Shown: positions 1 through 11,410 of the stretch, piece by piece
Layout of the letters: each line of letters begins with the position of its first letter
Position numbering within the stretch: position 1 is the first letter of the stretch
Assembly (NCBI GenBank): GCA_031841125.1
Contig: CM063110.1
Coordinates: forward strand, 21,137,626 to 21,201,625
DNA length: 64,000 bases
Reading direction: 5' to 3'
Source of the DNA: Acanthococcus lagerstroemiae
Taxonomy: Eukaryota > Arthropoda > Insecta > Hemiptera > Eriococcidae
Program-made: the position numbers and the translations under genes
Notes under the pieces: generated by a model
Seen by the model: the letters and a program-made list of their open reading frames with translations, nothing else
What the model was told of the DNA's origin: nothing
Databases searched by the model: none

Positions 1-340
1 AATTTTTTCTGAAGATTTCCGATGAAATTCTCCAGAAAAGATTTCCAGAAAAATGCTCCTGAAATTATCGGAGATTTTCCTTAGTAATGTCGATGAAATT
101 CTTCGAAAATGATCGGAAATTTTTCCTTAATATTTTCAATAAAATTCTTCGGAAATTATCTTTGGAAATCAAAGGAATCTTCTGGAAGATTTCTGATGAA
201 ATTTTTTGGAGATCATCGGAGATTTCCCCCGAATCGTTTTGTATGTTCGGTGTTTTTTCCACCTGTACACCACCACCATCTTTGTCTTCGCTTCTTTGAA
301 TGATTTTCGATAGAAGTTCCTTGGGCACGTACGTCGGCTG
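1..340. repeat. AT-rich imperfect short-repeat tract
   Basis: Words such as 'gatgaaattcttc' and 'ggagattttcc' recur with variation through the first ~230 bases, so this looks like a degenerate simple or tandem repeat. The short open frames here share the biased composition and resemble no protein I know. From 230 to 340 I see nothing specific. Confidence 0.35.
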
Positions 341-654
341 GTAACAACTCGAACAAATGTTATTATCTTTGAAGCACTCGCTTTATTTTGTGGACGAATC
401 CCAACTAGAGCAACACGAGGAAGCAGTAAACGATAGCAAAGAGGCCAATGTGGATCTGCAAAAGTCAAGAGTCCAAACTAGTGCCAACTCTTTGAGATCC
501 AGCAGCAAGTCGCTAACGTTGTCGCAATTAAATAGCAACAAGTCAAAAGAAAAAAGAGGTAAGTCCAAACAGCGGGTATAGGACTCGGACTCCGTTCGGG
601 AGGGCTGGTCGGCATAGGCCACTACGACCTAAGAGAACTGCGTCACTCGACTCT

Positions 655-2560
655 CGATATTTACGAATTGCTAGCTTTAATGTACGCTCGCTAAAAGAAA
701 ACGAAAAGATAGAAGAGCTAGGGTTAGAGCAGGAAAAGAAAAATACAGATATTTTAGGACTATCGGAAATCAAAAGAGCGGGAAATAGTATAATCCAAAT
801 AAAAAAAGGAAATCTGTTCTGTTTTTTGGGGGAAGGAAGTCAGCAGAGGTAGGTTTTATAGTAAGCCAGAAATGGAAAAAGAACCTGATGGCGTTCAAAG
901 GCTTTTCAGATAGAAGTGCACTGGTAAGTTTTAAATTAGGCGACCACAAAACGCTAAATATAATACAAGTGTACGCCCCAACTCTAGCGGCAGAGGACGA
1001 GGAAGTTGAAAGCTTCTGCAGTGAGCTTACAGACTGCGCTTTATCGCTGCCCAGTAATTCAAATAATCGGCTCCTAATTGTAGGGGACTTCAATAGCAAG
1101 ATAGGGAAAAGGCAAAGTGGGGAGGAAGATTTGATGAACATTTATGACTCTGGGGAAAGAAATATAAGAGGAGATAGAGGTTACTTAGTTTCTTTCTGCT
1201 ACGAGCAACAACTCAAAGTTATTATCACTTTTTGCTTCAAAAAGATAAATAATCAGAAATGGACATGGCAATCTCCAAACTTACGAGTACAAAATCCAAA
1301 TCGACTTCACCTTGACGCCATTAAATGACCAGTCGATTAAAAACTTTGACGTGATGAAGAGATTCAATTTTTTCTCCGGTCATAGACCCGTAATGCGTGA
1401 GACTGATCTAGACAGAGGGAGATTTAAAGCAAGGAAAAGTCCCCGCAGAACAAAATTAGTAGAACTGGACCGGGAATCATACAAACAGGAGGTAAACAAT
1501 AAATTCAGGTCAAGTACACTGAAAGAAGGGATGGTAGGCTGGAGGGTAAACGAGCTCAACAGCTTTATCACGGAAAATCTGCTGGAAGCGGCCACGGTAG
1601 TTCAAGGTATTCCAGGAAAGACTAAAGATCGAGACCTGGAAGATGGAAACTTTGAAGACCTTAAGAGACTGATACGAGATAGGGATAGGTTGAGATTCAA
1701 GAAAAACAAATCTACAAAGGAAAAAGTCGAGCTGAACGTACTCTGTAAACTTACCAGAAGGAAAATCAGGAAAAGGAATAGAGAAAAGGAACGGTTAGAG
1801 ATCGTCAAGATACTAAACTCCACAAAGAGCACTAAGCAAATTAGGAAACTAAGATCTCTAGGTACTCGTAGGACTACCTTTATGCTGGACGAAAAGGGAA
1901 ATAAGAATTGCTCAAGGCTCGGTATAAACAAAATCGCTACTTCCTTCTACCAGAATATTTACGAAAACCATCAGACACAACCACCAGCTTTACCCCTCAC
2001 TCTCAGCCTAAAAGACCCAGAACCGACGTTTTCCAGAGAGGAATTAGAAAGGATTATTAGCAATCTGAAAAACAATAAGGCAGGAGGAGGACGAAAATCT
2101 AACAAACGAACATTTTAAGTACGGTCTAGGACCAGGGCTAATCGACTCTCTGACAATTCTATTCAACAAAATACTGATAACGCAGAAAGTCCCGGACGAT
2201 TGGAGGAACTCAAACATAATCTTAATCCACAAAAAAGGAGATAAACATAAGATAGACAATAACTACCGACCAATCAGTCTTGTTTCTACCTTGTCGAAGA
2301 TCTTTTCTAAAGCAACTGAGAAAAGAATAAAGGGTATCTTGGCATACCAGTTACCAGTAGAACAAGCTGGCTTTAGGAGGGGTTTTTCCACGATTGATCA
2401 TCTTTTCACCCTAAATCTACTTATAGAAAAATCAAACGAATACCAATTCAACCTCCTCCTCGCCTTTATTGATTTCAGAAAAGCATTCGACTCTGTAGAC
2501 CATCAATTCTTGTTTAAGGCCCTAAAAAACCGAGGAATTCCTAATGTATATAAATAAAAA
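655..2560 (+). pseudogene. LINE A endonuclease and N-terminal reverse transcriptase (frameshifted)
   Basis: Reading from about 655, the endonuclease begins with an 'ASFNVRSL'-type start and an 'LGLSEIKR' motif carrying the catalytic Glu. The frame 888-1328 follows, with 'NIIQVYAPT' and 'LLIVGDFNSKIG', the usual Asp/Asn catalytic block. The frame 1312-2118 carries a degenerate 'GHRPVM' in place of the usual SDH motif, then the basic linker. RT motifs follow in two further frames: 'ILIHKKGDK', 'NYRPISLVS', 'EQAGFRRGFSTIDH' and 'FIDFRKAFDSVDH' (2291-2557). At least three frame changes make it non-functional. The insertion at 2618/3606 cuts RT just before the 'G.RQGDPLSP' block. Confidence 0.85.
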
Positions 2561-2617
2561 TTATTAAATACATGTACACATGTACACCAACCTAAAGGCA
2601 AGAATAATAACGGGTAT

Positions 2618-2632
2618 AAGAGGGGAATTATT
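2618..2632. repeat. Target-site duplication, left copy
   Basis: The 15-mer 'aagaggggaattatt' is repeated exactly at 3606-3620 and brackets the nested minus-strand LINE fragment. Confidence 0.9.
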
Positions 2633-2672
2633 TATTTTATTTTATTTATTTATTTATTTATTTATTTATTTT
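2633..2672. repeat. (TTTA)n, the 3' tail of the nested LINE
   Basis: About ten TTTA/TTTTA units. On the minus strand this is an AAAT tail directly abutting the TSD. Confidence 0.85.
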
Positions 2673-3605
2673 TCCTTTACATTATGGAAGCTGTTACAGC
2701 TACGCTGAAAGTGCTCCCGGCCCTTTTAGGGCAAAGAGGTGTATCTCACCCGCTCCCATTCGGATCTCGTGGTGGCTATGCGGTGGAAGTGCATGTGCTG
2801 AAGGAAGCGGTCAATTTCAGTTCTCCATTTCTTTCTTTGGCCTCCGCTTCTTCTTATTCTGAACGCCATATTCCAGAAGGTCGTTCTGTGGGTCCACCTG
2901 TCAGGGTCCATACGAGCTACATGACCCGCCCAACCCCATTTCATATTCCTGTGGTATGTTATTGCGTGTTGGAGTTTGGGGAGTTTCCCCCTCATCCTTT
3001 CTATGCTGATTTTGTCGATTTTTTTGTATCCTAGAATAGCCCTCATCATCGCATTCTCGGCGGAAGTGATCCTTGATTTTAGTTTCTCGGAAAGGGTCCA
3101 TGTTGCACATCCGTACATCATCGTCGGTAGTACCGATGCATTGTATATCTCGGCTTTCTGGTAGCTGAAATTGCCTTTAAGTATGTTTTTTAACATCCAG
3201 AATTTTTTCCATGCTCCCTTCACCCTCCTCCTGATCTCCTTTTCCATTTTTTGCTCGAATGTGATGATTTGCCCTAAATATATTGCTTCGTCTGTCCATG
3301 CTATTTCGTTGTCTCGATTTTTATACTTTTCATTGGGGTCTCTCGTGCCATGAATACCGATTTTTTAAAATTAATTGTTAGGCCGGCTATTTGGCTGTTA
3401 AAGCTTATTCGTGAATCATTTCCCCTAAATCAGAGAAAGAGTCCGCCACCAAGTCACGTCATCAGCGAACGCAGGTTGTTTAAACTTTCCCGTTAACCTC
3501 AAGCCTTTGTTGTTCCAGTTTAAACCCTGAAAGACCTCCTCCAACACGCAATTAAAAAGTAATGGTGATAGGGGGTCGCCCTGCCTGACTCCTTTCCTTA
3601 TCCCG
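2633..3605 (-). mobile_element. Nested 5'-truncated LINE fragment with (AAAT)n tail
   Basis: A 973-bp insertion in LINE A. On the minus strand it begins inside RT with a 'GVRQGDPLSP'-type motif near 3600, followed by 'FADDV'. It continues through the C-terminal region (frame 3247-2726, with 'TMMYGCATWTLS', 'GWAGHVARMD' and 'RRSGGQRKKW') and ends in a run of AAAT units (plus-strand TTTA, about 2633-2672). 5' truncation, a 3' microsatellite tail and a perfect 15-bp TSD are the hallmarks of target-primed reverse transcription. The family is related to LINE A. The coding part has frame changes, so it is dead. Confidence 0.93.
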
Positions 3606-3620
3606 AAGAGGGGAATTATT
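3606..3620. repeat. Target-site duplication, right copy
   Basis: Exact copy of 2618-2632. Directly downstream the LINE A reading resumes with a degenerate 'RKG.RQ.DP' RT motif. Confidence 0.9.
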
Positions 3621-3925
3621 CGATATCCGAAAAGGAATGAAACAAGAGGACCCCACTCTCCCCCGCTCTCTTCTGCGCGATACTAGAAGAAATGTTTAGA
3701 AATTTAGACTGGTCAAACAACGGTATTAGGATTGATGCAGTAAGATTGAACAACCTAAAATTCGCAGACGACATAGTACTCATCGTCAATAACCCAAATG
3801 AAATGTCCGAAATGATAATAGAACTCCAAAAGGAAAGCTATACAGCAGGTTTGGTCATGAATGTTTCGAAAACAAAAATCATGTCAAAAACTCCCATTCT
3901 GTACTCAAATGACCTAAAAGACTTG
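3621..3925 (+). pseudogene. LINE A reverse transcriptase, palm remainder
   Basis: After the nested insertion the RT continues with a damaged 'QGDPLSP' block, then in the frame starting at 3692 'LEEMFRNLDWSN'-like sequence, 'LKFADDIVLI' (the catalytic FADD motif) and 'VSKTKIM'. The same open frame runs on into the next LINE without a stop, so the 3692-4132 frame is a chimera of two elements. The C-terminal region of LINE A is absent. Confidence 0.8.
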
Positions 3926-5700
3926 AAGGGAGAACTGCAGGATGAAAGGAAGAGGAAGCTGTACGACAAGAAAAGCAAGGAAGTCAGGGGAAAATGTCGA
4001 GAAGATAGAAACAGGTATATAGAAGGGATCTGCGAAGAAATCGAGGAACATCAGCTCAAAAACGAGACCAAACACATGTTTCTGAAAATCAGAAGGACCA
4101 CACGGACTTTTAAAGCGAAAGCACTCCCCTGAAAAATGCTAACAAGCTTCGAGGAAGTCAAAACGAGATGGCGCGAATACTGTGAGAACCTGATGGCGGA
4201 CGAAACCGGAAATGTTGGACAGGAAGACGAAAGATTAGACGGCGAGGCAGAGCCAGATATCTTATTATTGGAGGTCGCAGCAGCAGTCAAAAAACTGAAA
4301 AAGGGTAAATCAGCAAGTACAGATGGCATAGTTTCGGAAAAGTTGATAGCAGCACCGGAGGAAAGCACCAAATTACTACATCTCATATACAACAAAATTT
4401 GGAAAGAGCAAAAATGGCCGAAGGACTGGACTGCTTCAGTATATATCCCTCTCCACAAAAAAGGATCAAAATCGGACTGCTGAAACTACAGAACAATTTC
4501 CCTAATAACACACGCGAGCAAAGTTCTACTCAACATCCTGCACGAATGGATTAAGGCGTACATCCTCCCAACAGGCTGGTTTTGTCCCTGGCAGAGGCAC
4601 GAGAGAGCAAATTCTCCTCGAGAGTTCGCCAGTATATTTATGTTCCATCGAATACGAAAAGGCGTTCGATAATGTCATTTGGCGGATATTCAGGAGTTGT
4701 TAGGAAAACTAGGAGTACCAAAGCACCTGATTGCTCTGCTTAAAATCCTATACGAAGACAACTCTGCTCAAGTGAGAGCAGAAGGAGAACTCACGCAGCA
4801 CTTCAAAACCGCCAAAGGAGTACGACAGGGATGTATACTCAGCGCCATCCTTTTCAACGTTTATGGAGAGAGGGTTATGAGAGATGCCCTGGATGGATGG
4901 AGAGGAGTATCGCTAGGAGATAAACGAATATCTGACCTCAAATATGCAGACGAGACCACTCTGGTAGCCACAATGATAGGAGAACTGACGGAACTACCGA
5001 AGGGCCTGAGAATACATAAGTCCAAAACTAAAATTATGATCGTCGACCGCCCGAATGACAACCAACCAGGGATCACAGATGTAAATGGAATCGAAGTAGT
5101 GCAAGACTTCACATACTTGGGCTCCATGGTGTCCAACAGAGGCGGCTCAGAAGGAGAAATAAGAAGAAGAGCGGCAATCGTAAAAACAGCAGTGGGAAAG
5201 CTCAATCGAATCTAGAAAAGTCATGATGTTACAAAACACACCAAGCTGAAAATGATCAAGTCCCTGATTTTTCCAATCTTTTTGTATGCAGCAGAGTTCT
5301 GGACAGTGAGAAGCGCTTACATACAGCGAACTGAGGCTTTCGAGATGTACTGCTATGGACGAATGCTGAGAATCACATGAACCAAGAAGAGGACGGATGT
5401 GTCGATACGCGAAGAGCTTGGCGTGAAAGACAAACTCAGCACGGCCGTCAGGAGATGCATTATCAGTTAATTCGGTCACGTAAACAGAAGGGACAATCTG
5501 GAGAAACTGACTGTGCAGGGAAAAGTAGAAGAGACCAGGTCGCGCGGCAGGTCACCCACACGATACATAGTCTTAATACAGAAAATCACTGGCAAGACGA
5601 TGGAATCATGTACTAGGACAGCCGAGGACAGAGACAACTGAAGGAGCCTGGTCGACTCGGTCACCTGATCACGATGCCCGAAACCGGGCGAACGAAGAAG
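3926..5700 (+). pseudogene. RTE-like LINE 'B' reverse transcriptase (5'-truncated, decayed)
   Basis: The element begins in the linker before RT. It then shows 'KGKSASTDGIVSEKL', 'WPKDWTASVYIPLHKKG', a degraded 'NYRTISLITHASK', 'FDNVI', 'GVRQGCILSAILFNVYGE' and 'LKYADETTLVA' (YADD decayed to YADE). After these come 'FTYLGSMVSNRGGSEGEIRRR' and a C-terminal tail resembling 'YCYGRMLRI' and 'RDNWRSLVDSVT'. Frames 4136-4483 and 4679-5215 hold the longest open pieces; stops and shifts separate them. This belongs to a different RTE subfamily from LINE A, because the QGC box and the C-terminus differ. Its 3' end near 5700 has no clear poly-A. Confidence 0.85.
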
Positions 5701-5777
5701 GCTTTATTTGTGTTCGAATGGTTGCTAGAAGGTTGTAGAATAGGATGCTCCCTTATCTCCGACTTCTGATTTCTCAA

Positions 5778-7329
5778 CCCTTTCAGTGGCGAGAATGTTC
5801 CATCCATAGGGGAATGTTTATTTTCATTAATTATGATAACGACTACTATTTCAACAGACATGATGCATAAATTGCCTAACTAACTTCTGAATTCTAGTAG
5901 GGAACTGGGGATAAGAAAATTTTCAAATTTCCTACTCCAGTCTTGCAAGAAATCGATTGGGACATGCACTGATCATCATAGAACAGAGGAGCTTCAACAA
6001 ATTATGAAAAATTTTAGAAAAAAAATTAGAGAAATTGGAGAGGAAAGAATTACGACTTTTGATTAAAAATAAAACTTCACCGCTTGCGCGCTCAAACCAC
6101 GAACTGTTTCACCGTTACAACGATCGAATTTTCATAAATTAATAACTGACACAAAAGAAACTGGCGCGCTAAATTTGGGCTTTTACGATTCCCTGAATAC
6201 TGAGTAGGAAAACTGGGTTTTGTCTGACGATGACAGAATAACCCAATGCCGACGAATGATTTTCAAAACTATGAATTATTTCTCCTCACGATTTTGAAAT
6301 TTTTGGAAAATTTTTTCATTGACATAATTGTCAGGTGCTTTACATTGAAATAATTAGAAAAGTATTCCGTTAAAGCGAATTTTGTAGTAGGAAACTCAGA
6401 ACTTGATATATTTCTACTTCTAAGAAGCATTATTTTAGAGCACTCCTATTTCTTCCTATAATTTACGAAATTTGGAAAATATTTCCTTATGGACATACAT
6501 GAGAGAAGCACTGAATTAGAATCATCACTAAAGAATCCGCTCAACCTTAGTTTTGTAACAAGATTTCCAGAGAGGTGCCTATGTACATCTCGGTAAAACA
6601 TTCTGACACCGAAATCCCACTTCCTACGACACACTATAGAATTTTAGAAAAAATTGTCTGTGGAGATGACCCGCTTCCTTCTGCAATGTACTTGATTTCG
6701 GAAGAATGTTTGCAAAGGCCGTACATGATAGACACTCAGCTGTGAGATTATTATGAAAATTAATTCCTCAACTTGAGACTTGTAGCAGGAACCCTTGAAT
6801 AATGTACACTCATGTCTACTGAAATAATACTATTGGAGAAGTCTTACTTTCTACTACTAATCATAGAATTTTAGAAAAATCTTCTCGAGAACGTACAAGT
6901 TTGCCACTCAGCTATGAGATCAGCATAAAATTATTTCCTCAACTTGACTCCTCTAGCAGTGGTCTTAGGAGCATATACACTTACACCTTTGAAATGCATC
7001 AGGTTGGAGAAACCCCACTTCCTACTACAATTCACAGTGAACCGAATACATTTTCTCAAGAACGTACAGGATCGTCATTCAGCCTCAAAATGTACAGAAA
7101 ATTGTTTCCTCAACTTACTTTTGTAGTAGGAATCGATAATCGGTGCATGTTCCAAGCAATTCCTTTCAAAATTGAAGTAGGAAATTTGAAATTTTTTCCC
7201 CATTTCCTACTAGAATTCAGGAGTTAGTTAGGCAATTTATGCATCATGTCTGTTGGAATAGTAGTCGATATCATAATCAATGAAAATAAACATTCCTCTA
7301 TGGATGGAACAATCTCGCCACTGAAAAGG
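5778..7329. mobile_element. Non-autonomous piggyBac-like element (1552 bp)
   Basis: Long inverted ends of about 195 bp (5778-5976 against 7130-7329) match closely. The termini read 'CCCTTTCAGTGGCGAG' on the left and the complement of 'CCTTTTCAGTGGCGAG' on the right. The right end abuts TTAA (7330-7333), and the left flank is TCAA (5774-5777), a one-base variant of the TTAA target that piggyBac elements duplicate. There is no transposase-like frame inside. The interior is built from ~171-bp repeats. Confidence 0.85.
6735..7130. repeat. ~171-bp internal tandem repeats of the piggyBac-like element
   Basis: The block around 'ctcagctatgagatca...cctcaactt' starts near 6735, 6905 and 7077, a spacing of 170-172 bases. 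Weaker copies may extend left toward 6400. Confidence 0.6.
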
Positions 7330-7333
7330 TTAA

Positions 7334-9018
7334 TATGCCACCCTCTAGATCCGTTCCAAAATTATTGAAAAAAAAAATCAGCAAAGTTTGAGCAAAATCA
7401 GAAAAGGTTAACCAATGCCGCAAAGGAGGAGAAACTCTTCTGGGAATGATCATTGATTTTTGTAATTTGGGTTTCAGTTGCGTGGGGAGCCTCCCCACAT
7501 GAGCGTAGAAGTGATTTTCTTTAAAAGTTTTCTTTTTGGGTGAGTCCATTTCAGGAGTTCCTTCTTTTCCACACTGTCTTGTATTGCTATCAAATTTCTC
7601 AAAACTGGTGGGCACGTGCTTTATTACAGAGCCTGTACTACAAGAAACCTACATTTCGGTTCTCATAAATTACAAAATTTTCATATTGATGGAACTTTTC
7701 CTGGCCCTCCGTAGGCGAGATGAAGAATCTGTATGACCTCTTAAGAAACTGGACTTCAGCACTTCAAAATTGCAGTTCCTCTTTTATCATACGTTGATCC
7801 CATGAAGCAACAAGACAATAAAACCACCCGCTCGTGAAATCAGTGGGTAAGTAAACTATGCAATCAAGGAGTACGAGAACAATACGTGTAGAACAACCGA
7901 GTTAAAAGAAGCTTTGATAAGCTTAGGAAGTGTAGGTGCAACTTTGATACCAATATTGCTACTAATACCAGAATCAGAGGGAGAGTATGGGCCGCGGCTC
8001 AAGTTCAAGACATTCGAGATTACAACCAAATACATTTTATACTTATTATACATGCTTAATTTCCTGGCAACCTGCAGACATAATATGTCATGCTTGTAGA
8101 CAATACATTTTTCACAGGAATTTAAGCTCAGTTTACTCAACGTTGTAGTTATGTTACTAGTATCCATTTGCCTACCATCCGCTTTAATTCTAGCTTACTG
8201 AAGTTTTTTCAGAATAAAATAAGCTATTGCTTTTTCTCTAGTTTGAAGGTGACAAACTTGACCTCCGTTATACTTGTTGCGGTTGTACAAATGGGGATGA
8301 GTGCCCATCCGTTCTATTGCGGGCACTGACAAACGTGGTCTCGGCATTTTCCCTCATTTAACTGACACAACTTTGAATGTTTAAAATTAATTATCAGTCG
8401 CGTTAAAACAAGCAAAATTTGATAATTAGATCTTCTGGTAGCAAAACTCTTATGAAATGGAACGTTCAAAACGATGTCATTTCATTTTTAATGAAATTTA
8501 AATTGAAGTTTAAATAGGAATCAACATAGAAACTCATTTCAGCTGTACGAATCCTTATGTTGTTGTTATGTACGTACTACGTAGTACTCGTACTTGATGC
8601 GATCATCAGAAATACAAGATTCAATATAAACAAATAGCTATAGCTACTTACTGAAGCTGGTTAGCCAAGCTGTAATATTTATCATACTGGGAAGCTGAAG
8701 CATCAACATTGGTACACACATGAATAAACCTGCAACAAATATCCAATACTGTTAGATTTGGGTAAAATTAGAAAAACTGTGGACATAATTTGTTACAGAA
8801 GCCATACTGCTTCAACTCTTAACTCAAGTGTAATAATTTCAGTTTCACCTCAACAGCCGCGTACTACTAGTAATATAAGATACTGAGCCGCATTTAATCA
8901 GCAGGACACATTACCGGGAACAAATACAACAAAAATTTTTATGGTTCAGAAATTTTAGAACGCACTTGTTAGATAACAGAAAATACGAGCAAGAATTACA
9001 TACATCAGCATACTGAGC
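7334..9018. other. Unassigned sequence
   Basis: No transposon protein, long ORF or strong repeat is recognised apart from the candidate exon at 8652-8729. The minus-strand frame 8167-7856 has no recognisable domain. Confidence 0.4.
8652..8729 (-). other. Candidate internal exon (78 bp)
   Basis: On the minus strand a 78-base segment is bounded by a good acceptor (…ttgttgcAG, with a CTAAC branch-like site about 20 bases upstream) and a consensus donor GTAAGT (plus 8646-8651). Two of its three frames are open. One would read '..VCTNVDASASQYDKYYSL..', and the other is hydrophobic, '..PMLMLQLPSMINITAWL..'. No neighbouring exon could be linked, so it may be chance. Confidence 0.25.
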
Positions 9019-9437
9019 ACAAATGAACACAGACAAACACGTTCATGCGCTCTCAAACACAAACGCAATCCCGCGGCTTGTTGGTACATCAAAGGGTATT
9101 TGAACGAATACCCACGAACAGAAACAAGCACCCTCGAACATGAACGAACGCAATCCAGCGACTTGTCGGTACATCAAAGGATTTGAACAATTACAGACAA
9201 ACACGAACAAGCATCCTCAAACACGAACGAACGCAATCCGGCAGTTTGTCGGTACGTGAAAAGATTCGAACAAACATAGACGAACACAAACAAGCGCTCT
9301 CGAACACAAACAAACACAATCCCGCAGTTTATCAGTGCATAAAAGGATTTGAACAAATACAGACGAACACGAACAAGCGCTCTCGAACACAAACAAACGA
9401 AATCCGGCGGCTTGTTGGTGCATCAAAGGATTTGATC
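9019..9437. repeat. 83-bp minisatellite, left block
   Basis: About five imperfect units of ~83 bases, each with 'gaacaagcgctctc', 'cacaaacaaacgcaatcc', 'ttgtcggt.catcaaaggatttg'. Open frames such as 9183-9482 are by-products of the A/C-rich unit. The array resumes at 10847. Confidence 0.9.
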
Positions 9438-10846
9438 CAGGGTTGTTCCTCAATATGTAAAAAAAAACAACAAGTCTTTTGACGTTACATGACGTTACGT
9501 GTAAAATGATGTAGAATAATGATGTAAATGTAAAATAAATGTAGAATTATGTAGAAAAACTAAATTGCATAGAATAATGTTGAATAACAACTGATAACAA
9601 AGGTTAGTGTCCATGTTGGAATGCGAGTGAACTTGGTAAATTCTGTACACCGGGTGTGCCAATTCACAATTTCTTCCTTCTGTAGTCCATAGCGCTTTTG
9701 GCTGTTATGCCATCTTTAATGGAGTACCCAACACTTTCCTCTCTGTCGTCCTGTATTTATGGTGGTGGGTAGTTTCGTATAGTAAACCTATTTGGTGTGT
9801 TCTTATTGGTTATCTGTGGTTTCATAGTCTGTCCAATCAGGGAGTCTTATGTTACTAATAGGAATAGGTCATGTGACTAATAGGAACAGGTCTCTTCTGC
9901 CCAAGCGATACATTTTTAATCTCAGCAGGCAGTACCAGCTTTAGGTAGGCTGCCGCTGTGTGCAAAATTTTTCTTGCCGCCCTTGGCCCAAACTGTAAAA
10001 ACCGAGCTTTCAATGCTCTGTGGTAAATTATAGAACCCCTCTTTAATACTCTCTGTCCCAGTATAGTCAAACCTCAAACATTAATATAATACTACTTTTA
10101 TAATATTCTACTGCGTCTTCAGTATATTGGGTACGATGTTTTTCTTTTTCAAATTTACCGTCCTGCGCAAGTGTACAGTCTGCACATAAGGTAAATCCCC
10201 TGCTGTTAGCAGGGACAGTAAAACGCTTCAGCCAGATCAGTAAACCGCGTAGATGTTTACAGGTCAAATGTTTGAAAAATTAGGGGCAGGAGCACGACGA
10301 CTAGTCTCCACATGTTCTGCAAATTCAACCTTCTATTGTGATTGACTCACTGTGTATAACGTTCTTCATTTACTGTTCATACAATTTAAATGATCAGTTC
10401 AGGGTCAATGTGCCCTTCTAACTTTCTTTGCTGCTCTGTTATGTTTTTCTAATGTTCCCCGGTTACTGTACTCATATTATTTTTTAATATGCCGATAAAT
10501 CGCAACCTTAATTCATTTTGTTTGTATTCGTCTTTACATTTTTAAAATTCCTATTCTTAAATTGGTATACAATATTCGTTCATATAACGGCAGAAATAAC
10601 TTTGAAATGCAGATACAACAACAAAAGTGAAAGTTTTCTCAGTTATTTTCAATTTCATGATGTCTTTAAAGTTTTAAACAGTTGTTCTTGGCTGAAAAAC
10701 TTATATTTCATTATTCTACCTACATTATTCTACACCAAATGTAGAATAATGTAAAATAACTCATTCATTCTATGCGGATTATTTTACATTATTCTACGCG
10801 TAGAATAACTGTAAATTTACCCCCAGTTATTCTATGGAACAACCTG
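9438..10846. mobile_element. Non-autonomous hAT-like element (1409 bp) inside the minisatellite
   Basis: Starts 'CAGGGTTGTTCC' and ends with the complement of 'CAGGTTGTTCC'. It is flanked by an 8-bp duplication, 'atttgatc' (9430-9437) and 'atttgaac' (10847-10854), which differ at one base; the right copy matches the usual minisatellite unit. Sub-terminal regions on both sides are rich in 'gtagaataatg'-type words in both orientations. CAG-starting ends and an 8-bp TSD are typical of hAT. No transposase is present. Confidence 0.85.
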
Positions 10847-11410
10847 ATTTGAACAAATATAGACAAACACAAACAACCGCTCTCCAGCACAAACAAACGC
10901 AATCCAGCAGTTTATAGGTGCATCAGAGGATTTGAACAAACACAGACAAACACGAACAAGCGCTCTCAAACACAAACAAACACAATCTGGTGGCTTGTTG
11001 GTGCATCAAAGGATTTGAACAAACACAGATGAACACGAACAACCGCTCTCCAACATGAACAAACGCAATCTAAGAGCTGGTACGTGCATCAAAGGACTTG
11101 AAAAAACACAGACAAACACGAACAAGCGCTCTCAAACACAAAACAAATACAATCCAGCGGCTTGTTGGTGCATCATGGGATTTGAACAAATACAGACGAA
11201 CATGAACAAGCGCTCTCCAGCACAAACAAACGCAATCCGGCAGTTTATCGGTGCATCAAAGGATTTGAACAAACACAAATGAACACGAACAAGCGCTCTC
11301 AAACACAAACAAACGCAATCCAACAGTTTGTCGGTAAATCAAAGGATTTGAACAAACACAAATGAATGCAATTCGACAGCTTCTCAATACATCAAAGGAT
11401 TATGCTTAAT
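10847..11410. repeat. 83-bp minisatellite, right block
   Basis: Continues the 9019-9437 array with about 6.5 more units. 'ggatttgaac' at 11011 and 'ggacttgaaa' at 11094 fix the 83-base period. Near 11490-11600 reverse-oriented words of the same kind occur. Confidence 0.9.

Larger units (their letters stand above)
590..3925 (+). mobile_element. RTE-like LINE 'A', decayed and split by a nested LINE
   Basis: A non-LTR retrotransposon with an AP-type endonuclease followed by a reverse transcriptase, read in several frames because of indels. Endonuclease sequence starts near 655 and palm-domain sequence ends near 3915. Bases 2633-3605 are a later insertion on the opposite strand. Downstream, at about 3925, the sequence passes without a gap into a second LINE. 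The 5' end is unclear; the short frame at 357-581 could be 5' leader or a first ORF, but it has no recognisable domain. Assignment to the RTE superfamily rests on the endonuclease and RT motif style and is inference. Confidence 0.8.

Noticed and set aside
9183..9482. A ~99-aa protein rich in Asn/Thr/Lys
   Set aside because: The frame is produced by the 83-bp minisatellite unit and shows no domain.
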